A DNA stretch of 64,000 nucleotides from Streptomyces hygroscopicus (lineage in GTDB: Bacteria; Actinomycetota; Actinomycetes; Streptomycetales; Streptomycetaceae), in the NCBI RefSeq assembly GCF_026168105.1, contig NZ_LBMW01000029.1, positions 1 through 64,000 on the forward strand, given 5' to 3'. Each line of letters begins with the position of its first letter. Position 1 is the first letter of the stretch. The notes beneath the pieces are model-generated. The model was not told the DNA's origin. It worked only from the letters and a program-made list of their open reading frames with translations, and ran no database searches. Positions 58,085 through 64,000 of this stretch are shown here, piece after piece. The position numbers were made by a program, and so were the translations under genes.

Positions 58085-58800
58085 ATGGCCACCTGCCCGG
58101 AACGGCAGGAGGTCATCAACCCGGCAGGGACGACCGGCGAATGGGAGACTATTGTGAACAATTGGCGCATGGTGAAGTGAGAACTGTTCCTTGCGGTTTG
58201 GGATTTCCGGTCGACGCCGGCACGGCACACATCACGCCGGGCGACGCGGCCCTGGGGCGGGCGGTCGCGGCGGCGGGCAGTCGGGCCGTGGCGGAAGCAC
58301 CTCAGGAAGGCAGTTGACCGGCCCGGTCGACCATGGCGGTGCACTGAGCGGCGGAAGTGAGCCGTACCCGGCGGGGACCGTCGTCGGGGACGAAGTGCTC
58401 ATCCACGCAGGGCGAGATCGGCGTCCGTCTCACCGGTGTGCTGCCGTGCTCCGTCGGCTGGGCCTCAGTCGGCATGACGGCGACTCGGATTCAACTCGTG
58501 CATGGATTAACACCCTTCGCGCAGTAGGTATCGCAGTGCAGCCCCTTGTGGTCACACGCCCCCCGGCTCGCCGAAACGAGCCCGCCGGCCCGTCTCGTTA
58601 TCGATCCGTTACCAACGTCTACAGCATGGACCGTAGCAGGCCCCAGCGAACACCACCGCACAGGGCGGCGCAGCCGTGCAGGCAACAGTCCTGGATTACA
58701 CAAGTCCACGACGGTATCCCCACGGGGTCACAGAAGTTTCACAAGCCGTGCCCTGAATCACCGCTCCGGATCGACGGGGTGCATCCGGTGACCAGACGTC
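58085..58800. other. Long intergenic region
   Basis: This 716-base stretch separates the acyltransferase start from the end of the sugar-permease gene. It must contain the acyltransferase promoter and the end of the sugar-ABC transcript. An inverted repeat AACGAG (58575-58580) / CTCGTT (58594-58599) is visible. The part after 58480 is less GC-rich than the rest. An open frame at 58191-58850 has no family resemblance. Confidence 0.45.
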
Positions 58801-60081
58801 TCAGGCTCGGCCGTGCGCCTCCTGGGAGCGGCGCGACAGCGCGTCGATGACCGCGGCGGCGAACAGCACCCCGCCGGTGATCACGAACTGGAGAGCGATA
58901 GGGGTGTCCGTGATCGCCATGCCCGAGGCGATCGACTGGATGATCAGCGCGCCGAGCACCGCGGACCAGGTCGTACCCCGTCCCCCGAACAGGCTGGTGC
59001 CACCGATGACCGCCGCCGCGATGGCGTTCAGCAGCAGGACGCCCGAGCCGGAGGACTGGCTCACCGAGGTGATCCTGGAAGCGAGGAACAGGCCGCCGAC
59101 CGCGGCCATCGTGCCCGAGACCGCCAGCACCGCGGTCTGCACCCGCACCACGCTGAGGCTGGCGCGGCGGGCCGCCTCGATACCGCCGCCGAGGGCGTAG
59201 ACCTGTCGTCCGTAGGGTGTGCGGCGAAGGACGACGTCCAGGCCGCCCACCAGGGCGAGGAAGATCAAGAGAGCCAGCGGCAGGCCCTGGAACCTGTTCA
59301 GCACATATGCGGCGGCGAACGCCACCACTGCGAGCAGTCCTGTGCGCGCCCCGATGCTCCGGAGCGAGCGGTGCGGCAGGCCCATGGCCTGGCGGCGTCG
59401 CCTGTCCCGGTAGGACATCAGGAAGACCAGGCCCGCGGCGAACGCCGCCACCCCGTAGGCGACGCCCTCATTGCTGAAGTAGTAGCTGGTCAGCTTGGCC
59501 ACGAGGCCGTTCTCGTCGAGGTTGATGGTGCCGCTCGTGCGGAGCATGTAGAGCATGAGGCCGTTCCAGGTGAGCAACCCCGCCAGCGTGACCACGAATG
59601 CCGGCACACGGGTCTTCGCCACGGAGAAGCCTTGTACGGTCCCCGCCGCGGTACCCACGAGCAGCGCAAGGATGATCGCGAGCCATTCCGGCACCCCGTT
59701 GTTCACGTTGAGCACGGCGAAGGCGGCCGCCGCCAGACCGCTGATCGAGCCGACCGACAGGTCGAGTTCGCCGATCAGCAGCACGAAGACGATGCCGACC
59801 GCGATCAGTCCCGTGCCCACGATGTCGACACTGAGATTGGACAGGTTCCGGGGTGAGAGGAAGTTCGGGTTCAGCAGCTGGAAGACGATCCATACCGCGA
59901 CCAGGACGAGGACGACCGGAAGCGAACCGAGTTCACTCGCGATGAACCTGCGCCGGCCGGCCGCAGTCCAGCGCTGCACGACATCGGCGATGGCTCGTCC
60001 GGGCCGCGACGGACGGGGATCGGCGGTGTGCGCGGCGGCCTCGGCCTGCGGGTTGTCCCTCTCGTTGCGCATCCCTTTCAC
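58801..60081 (-). CDS. Sugar ABC transporter permease (XylH/RbsC-like)
   Basis: A 426-residue integral membrane protein with about ten hydrophobic segments. Family text: LLNPNFLSPRNLSNLSVDIVGTGLIAVG, the permease hallmark GELDLSVGSISGLAA, RVPAFVVTLAGLLTWNG, ALGGGIEAARRASLSVVRVQ and AVIGGTSLFGGRGTTWSAVLGALII. It resembles the D-xylose permease XylH more than ribose permeases. Its ATG overlaps the ATPase stop (ATGA), so the two are one operon. The sugar is inferred from family only. Confidence 0.9.
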   Translation of the reverse strand: MKGMRNERDNPQAEAAAHTADPRPSRPGRAIADVVQRWTAAGRRRFIASELGSLPVVLVLVAVWIVFQLLNPNFLSPRNLSNLSVDIVGTGLIAVGIVFVLLIGELDLSVGSISGLAAAAFAVLNVNNGVPEWLAIILALLVGTAAGTVQGFSVAKTRVPAFVVTLAGLLTWNGLMLYMLRTSGTINLDENGLVAKLTSYYFSNEGVAYGVAAFAAGLVFLMSYRDRRRRQAMGLPHRSLRSIGARTGLLAVVAFAAAYVLNRFQGLPLALLIFLALVGGLDVVLRRTPYGRQVYALGGGIEAARRASLSVVRVQTAVLAVSGTMAAVGGLFLASRITSVSQSSGSGVLLLNAIAAAVIGGTSLFGGRGTTWSAVLGALIIQSIASGMAITDTPIALQFVITGGVLFAAAVIDALSRRSQEAHGRA

Positions 60082-60851
60082 CAGTCCACCTCCCGGTGGG
60101 CCATCCGGCGGGGCACGTTTTCCGTGGCACCGGTGATCGCGGCGACGATCTGTTCCTGAGACGCGGTGTTCACGTTGAAGAAGCCGTTGTTGCGCCCGAG
60201 CCGCAGTACCGCGGCCCGGTCCGCGAGGGCTTTGACGTCGGCCAGGTTGTGGCTGATGAGCAGAACGCCCACACCGCGGTCACGCAGATGATCGACAAGG
60301 TCCAGAACCTCGCTGGTCTGCTCGAAGCCCAGGGATGCGGTCGGTTCGTCCAGCAGAAGGATCCGTGGGTCCCAAAGGAGCGAGCGGGCGATGGCGACCA
60401 TCTGCCGCTGGCCGCTGGACAGGGAGACGACCGGGGCGCGCAGATCGGGGAGGCCAGTCGACAGGCGCTCCAGCAGATCCCGGGTGCGGCGCTCCATCTC
60501 CACCTCGTCGAGGAATCCGAGCCTGCGGGTCTCCCGCCCGAGGAAAAGGTTGCCGACGACGTCGAGGTTCCCGCACAGCGCGAGGTCCTGGTAGACGGTG
60601 GCGATGCCGAGATCCCGGGCATCGTGGGGGCGCCGGATCGGGACCGCCCGGCCCTCCCACTCGATGACGCCCGTGTCCGCGGGGGCAACGCCCGCGATGG
60701 CCTTGACCAGGGTGGACTTGCCGGCCCCGTTGTCGCCCATGAGCGCGACCACCTCGCCGGCGCGAACCTCCAGCTCGATGTCGGCAAGGACCTGGACGAC
60801 ACCGAAGCGCTTGCAGATACCGCGCAACGCCAGCAGGGGTGGAGTCGCCAC
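60078..60851 (-). CDS. Sugar ABC transporter ATP-binding protein
   Basis: A 257-residue single-domain ATPase, unlike the duplicated XylG/RbsA. Walker A GDNGAGKST, the LSSGQRQMVAIARSL signature, Walker B RILLLDEPTASLG and the VGVLLISHNLADV His-loop are all present. It powers sugar uptake with the downstream permease. Single-domain ATPases of this kind (as in some actinobacterial xylose/multiple-sugar systems) form a homodimer. It lies 42 bases after the substrate-binding gene. Confidence 0.92.
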   Translation of the reverse strand: MATPPLLALRGICKRFGVVQVLADIELEVRAGEVVALMGDNGAGKSTLVKAIAGVAPADTGVIEWEGRAVPIRRPHDARDLGIATVYQDLALCGNLDVVGNLFLGRETRRLGFLDEVEMERRTRDLLERLSTGLPDLRAPVVSLSSGQRQMVAIARSLLWDPRILLLDEPTASLGFEQTSEVLDLVDHLRDRGVGVLLISHNLADVKALADRAAVLRLGRNNGFFNVNTASQEQIVAAITGATENVPRRMAHREVDW

Positions 60852-60893
60852 GGAAACCCTCTCCTTCCGTCGGCCTGGCCGTGGTGACCCGGC

Positions 60894-61985
60894 CTAGCCG
60901 GTGAGCCCGGCCCTCTCACAGGCCGCACTGAGCCGGAGCGTGCAGATCTGCTCGATCGTGTACACCCCGCCCTTCACCAAGGTGTCCTTGATGTTGTCGG
61001 CGGTCACGGCCACGGGAGTGAGCAGGACGGCCGGCACCGCGTTCGCGCCGACAGTGCTCACCTTGGCGGTGGCGATGCGGTCCAGGCTCTGTCCGCGGGC
61101 CGCGGCCACGGCCATGGTGGCGGCTGCGGCGGCCTCGGGGCGGAAGGACTTCCACACCGTCATGTACTGTTCGCCGGCGAGAATGCGCTGTACGGCCCCG
61201 AGATCCGCATCCTGACCGGTGATGGGGGGCAGCGGGCTGACCTTGTTCGCCTTGAGAGCGGAGATACTGCCGGCGGCGAGGCTGTCGTTTGCGGCGTAAA
61301 CTCCGTTGATCTTGTCCGCGCCGAGACCGGCGATCGCTCCTGCCATGTTCAGGTTGGCAATCTCCTGCCGCCACATGGACGTGTCGTACATCGCAGCGAT
61401 CTTCACTCTGCCCTGGAGTACGGACAGGGCGCCCTTCTTGAACAGGATCGCGTTGGGATCGCTGGGGTCGCCGTTCATCATGACGACCTGGTTGCCGTCC
61501 CGCCTCTGGCTCATGGCCTTGAGGAGCGCCCTGCCCTGGAGCCTTCCGACCTCCACGCCGTCGAAGGAGACATAACCGGAAATGGGGCCCTGGGCGAGGC
61601 GGTCGTAGGAAATCACCGGGATGCCCGCGTCGTGCGCCTTCCTCACCGCGGCTTCGAGTGCCTTGGCGTCCTCGGCCACGAGCACCAACGCATCGACTCC
61701 TCTGGTGATCATGGAGTCCACCTGTTGCTGCTGGGTGGCCACATCGCCCCTGGCGTTGGCGTGCTCCACCGCGCAGTCGGAGCACAACTCCTTGATCTTC
61801 TTCTCCAGCAGGGGCCTGTCGTCCGTCTCCCAGCGCGCCGTGATGACATCGGGCATCAGCAGGCCGATCTTCGGGGCACTCTCGCGCTCGACGCTGTTCC
61901 CGCCGGTCTGTCCGCAGGCCAGAGGAGCAACGGCCACCGACAGAGCGGCCACGGCGACGGCCGCGGTCCGTACGCAGGTCTTCAT
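60894..61985 (-). CDS. Sugar-binding lipoprotein (XylF-like)
   Basis: A 363-residue periplasmic-type binding protein from ATG 61985, GGGAGG upstream. A lipoprotein signal ends VAVAPLAC. The body is a type-1 binding fold: KIGLLMPDVITARWETDDRP, CAVEHANARGDVATQQQQVD, YDRLAQGPISGYVSFDGVEV, VYAANDSLAAGSISALK and ITGQDADLGAVQRILAGEQYMTV-type text. This matches D-xylose-binding XylF. It captures the sugar for the ATPase and permease that follow. No sugar kinase, isomerase or regulator is adjacent. Confidence 0.9.
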   Translation of the reverse strand: MKTCVRTAAVAVAALSVAVAPLACGQTGGNSVERESAPKIGLLMPDVITARWETDDRPLLEKKIKELCSDCAVEHANARGDVATQQQQVDSMITRGVDALVLVAEDAKALEAAVRKAHDAGIPVISYDRLAQGPISGYVSFDGVEVGRLQGRALLKAMSQRRDGNQVVMMNGDPSDPNAILFKKGALSVLQGRVKIAAMYDTSMWRQEIANLNMAGAIAGLGADKINGVYAANDSLAAGSISALKANKVSPLPPITGQDADLGAVQRILAGEQYMTVWKSFRPEAAAAATMAVAAARGQSLDRIATAKVSTVGANAVPAVLLTPVAVTADNIKDTLVKGGVYTIEQICTLRLSAACERAGLTG

Positions 61986-62712
61986 GCGCGAGACCTCCCA
62001 TGGGGCCTTCCGAGGCCTTCCAGGGCCTTGCACCGGAGCCGGGGCGGCAGGAGGCACCACGTCCGCCGTCCGCACAGCACGCCGCGCGGCGAACGGGCGT
62101 AGCCGGCCGAGTCACGGCTGCGCTGTCGGTCGGCGAAGTCCTCGACGTCGTCGCCCGGGGTTGCGGCCTGTGCTCGTCGGCGGGGGCGCACGGACGAAGC
62201 GCCCGCCCTGGCGAGCACCGGGACCTGTGCCGTGGCGCAGGACGGTGTCCGGCCCCCTCGCCATGCCACGCGTACGGGGAGGCAGAGGCCCGGCGGAAGG
62301 CGGCCAGCCACGATGCGGGCACCGGGCGCGGTGCGCCTGAAACGTACCGCCTGGAAATGACAAGACGGCCACGTCGTCAGTCTGGCATCGGCCGGGGCGG
62401 CCTGCGAGCGCAACTGGTGCCGCCACCGGTGCGGCGGCACGCGGCGCCGGACCGCCCCGCGCGCACGGCTCCCGGTCCCGGGCGGCGGAAGGTCTGCCGG
62501 GACGGCGACCCCCAGACATCGGCGGCGGGCATCCGCGCTGTGCCAACCGCCGCTCCCGATACGCAGCGGTCCGGTCCGGTCACCGGGCGTGGCAACCGCC
62601 TCTCCCGGTCCGCGGCCGCATGCCCGTGGGCGCTGTCACAGGTGACACGAGCCCTGAACAAGCGCTTAGATAGTCAATTGCCGACGTCCACTGCTCGGAG
62701 CTGGAGGCCCCG
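61986..62712. other. Long divergent intergenic region
   Basis: These 727 bases separate the leftward sugar transporter from the rightward MoxR gene and must hold both promoters. The right end (62660-62690, TTAGATAGTCAATTGCC) is AT-richer and the likely MoxR promoter. Open frames here are Arg/Pro-rich shadows with no family text; no regulator gene is seen. Confidence 0.45.
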
Positions 62713-63573
62713 TTGCTGTTCGCATCCGTCGAAGATGTCTCCGCACGCCTCGCCGGGACGGGATATCTGGCCTCGCCCGCGGTAGCCACGACGGTCTTCC
62801 TGGCCGACCGGCTCGGCAAGCCGCTCCTGGTGGAGGGCCCGGCCGGAGTCGGCAAGACGGAACTCGCCAAGGCCGTCGCGCAGGTTGCCGGGGCACGGCT
62901 GGTCCGGCTGCAGTGCTATGAAGGCGTCGACGAGTCACGGGCGTTGTACGAGTGGAACCATGCCAAGCAACTGCTGCGCATCAGCGCGGGCCGTGACGAG
63001 ACGTGGGACGAGACGCGCACGGACATCTTCAGCGAGGAATTCCTGCTGGCACGTCCACTGCTGACCGCCATCCGCGGCGACGATCCCAAGGTGCTGCTGA
63101 TCGACGAAACCGACAAGGCCGACGTGGAGGTGGAAGGTCTGCTGCTCGAAGTGCTCAGCGACTTCCAGGTCACCGTCCCGGAGCTGGGGACGATCACCGC
63201 GGCCAGCCGGCCCTTCGTGGTCCTCACGTCGAACGCGAGCCGCGAGTTGTCCGAGGCGCTGCGCCGCCGCTGTCTCTTCCTGCACATCGGCTTCCCCGAG
63301 GCGGAGTTGGAACGCCGTATCGTCCGCCTGAAGGTACCGGGCCTCGACGGGGCGCTGACGGATTCCGTGGTGCGGGTGGTCGGGGCGCTGCGTGAAATGG
63401 ACCTGCGGAAGGTGCCGTCGGTCGCCGAGACCATCGACTGGGCGCGCACGCTGGTCGCGCTCGGAGCGGACACCCTCGACGAGACCGTCGTACGAGACAG
63501 CCTCGGCGTGCTGCTCAAGCATCAGGACGACATTCTCAAGGCGGCGGCCAAGCTCGACCTGGACGCCGTGTGA
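62713..63573 (+). CDS. MoxR-type AAA ATPase
   Basis: A 286-residue protein; TTG 62713 is preferred because GGAGG lies five bases upstream. It has Walker A EGPAGVGKTELAK, Walker B VLLIDETDKAD, sensor text VLTSNASRELSEALRRRC and an arginine-rich lid. MoxR ATPases work with VWA partners to load metals or assemble complexes (CoxD in CO dehydrogenase). The VWA/CoxE gene follows with a GTGA overlap. No target enzyme is in the window. Confidence 0.9.
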   Translation: MLFASVEDVSARLAGTGYLASPAVATTVFLADRLGKPLLVEGPAGVGKTELAKAVAQVAGARLVRLQCYEGVDESRALYEWNHAKQLLRISAGRDETWDETRTDIFSEEFLLARPLLTAIRGDDPKVLLIDETDKADVEVEGLLLEVLSDFQVTVPELGTITAASRPFVVLTSNASRELSEALRRRCLFLHIGFPEAELERRIVRLKVPGLDGALTDSVVRVVGALREMDLRKVPSVAETIDWARTLVALGADTLDETVVRDSLGVLLKHQDDILKAAAKLDLDAV

Positions 63574-64000
63574 CCGCCCCCGCGCCCGAGGCGGGTGTCA
63601 CCGCGCGGCTGACGGGTCTCGTCGGCGCGCTGCGCTCGCACGGCGTACGGATCGGCACCGGCGAGACCGTGGACGCCGCGCGGGCACTGGAGGCGCTGGG
63701 TCTGGCGGACCGGGAGCGGCTGCGCGAAGGGCTCGCCGCCACACTGCTGCACAACGCGGGGCAGCGGCGCGTGTTCGATCCGGTCTTCGATGTGTACTTC
63801 CCGCTGCGTGTCGGGGCACCGGGCACCGAAACGCCCCCGGACCGAGAGGCGCTGCGAGATCGCCTCGCGGAAGCTCTCGCGGCCAACGACCAAGCGATGA
63901 CGGCGCAGTTGGCGGTACAGGCGGTGGCCGGCTTCGGCGCGTACGGATCCTCGCCGGGGTCGCAGGGCTGGTCGTCGTACCAGACGCTCGACAGGCTCCG
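63570..64000 (+). CDS. VWA-domain CoxE-like protein, N-terminal part (runs off window)
   Basis: The GTG at 63570 overlaps the MoxR stop. The visible 143 residues start VTAPAPEAGVTARLTGLVGA and continue LRSHGVRIGTGETVDAARAL and HNAGQRRVFDPVFDVYFPL, the typical N-terminus of CoxE-like VWA proteins. The metal-ion-dependent adhesion motif would lie beyond the edge. It is the MoxR partner. Confidence 0.85.
   Translation, partial: MTAPAPEAGVTARLTGLVGALRSHGVRIGTGETVDAARALEALGLADRERLREGLAATLLHNAGQRRVFDPVFDVYFPLRVGAPGTETPPDREALRDRLAEALAANDQAMTAQLAVQAVAGFGAYGSSPGSQGWSSYQTLDRL

Noticed and set aside
58191..58850. Open frame between the acyltransferase and sugar permease
   Set aside because: It runs into the permease gene on the opposite strand, has no family resemblance and no ribosome site.
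62377..62661. Minus-strand frame of 94 codons as a possible regulator of the sugar transporter
   Set aside because: Arg/Pro/Gly-rich with no helix-turn-helix pattern; looks like a GC-driven shadow.

Overview
The window is high-GC actinobacterial chromosome, most probably Streptomyces. The gene content (GlgE, DUF5133, DUF1876, SpoIIE-type phosphatases, GH46 chitosanase, Tat and lipobox secreted proteins), frequent GTG/TTG starts and ATGA/GTGA stop-start overlaps all point there. I found no rRNA, tRNA, CRISPR array, insertion sequence or prophage. Both ends cut genes: glgE at the left and a VWA/CoxE-like gene at the right.

Layout. 1-15.4 kb: a stress and redox neighbourhood with DUF5133, an ATP-binding anti-sigma-like protein, soluble transhydrogenase, a YciO-type protein, DUF1876, a lone cyclic-nucleotide-binding domain, an Rv1733c-like membrane protein, two PPOX proteins (one fused to an XRE domain), a zinc alcohol dehydrogenase, an M50-CBS protease, a universal stress protein, a CBS-BON protein, an AI-2E-type permease and a Tat/lipobox dimethylformamidase-like protein. 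This content resembles the hypoxia/dormancy (DosR/OsdR-type) gene set. 15.6-19.3 kb: a translationally coupled aminodeoxychorismate synthase and acyl-CoA ligase. 19.6-20.9 kb: a PAS-SpoIIE phosphatase.

20.9-45.8 kb: a group 1h (group 5, actinobacterial-type, high-affinity) [NiFe]-hydrogenase locus in two blocks. The minus-strand maturation block reads hypX, an uncharacterised protein, the maturation protease, then hypA-B-F-C-D-E. The plus-strand structural block reads a paralogue of that uncharacterised protein, a hemerythrin-like remnant, hhyS, hhyL, a NifU-like protein, DUF5947 and two microproteins. Between them (about 31.6-39.4 kb) sit genes of unrelated function: a multidomain SpoIIE sensor, a chitosanase with a palindromic operator, DUF2264, a 2-hydroxyacid dehydrogenase, a HIT-like protein and a small ORF. 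HypA/B should insert nickel, HypC-F build Fe(CN)2CO, HypX supply CO aerobically and the protease trim HhyL. HhyS/HhyL would then oxidise trace H2 to sustain energy-starved cells.

45.9-54.5 kb: FtsH, a second universal stress protein, a serine-kinase-like protein, a frameshifted cyclase, a coupled serine protease and polysaccharide deacetylase, and a long GAPDH. 54.7-58.1 kb: a compact same-strand cassette of acyltransferase-3, a 42-residue Lys/His-rich peptide and an ABC exporter, the best candidate for an undescribed system. 58.8-62.0 kb: an XylFGH-like sugar ABC transporter. 62.7-64.0 kb: a MoxR ATPase coupled to a VWA/CoxE-like protein.
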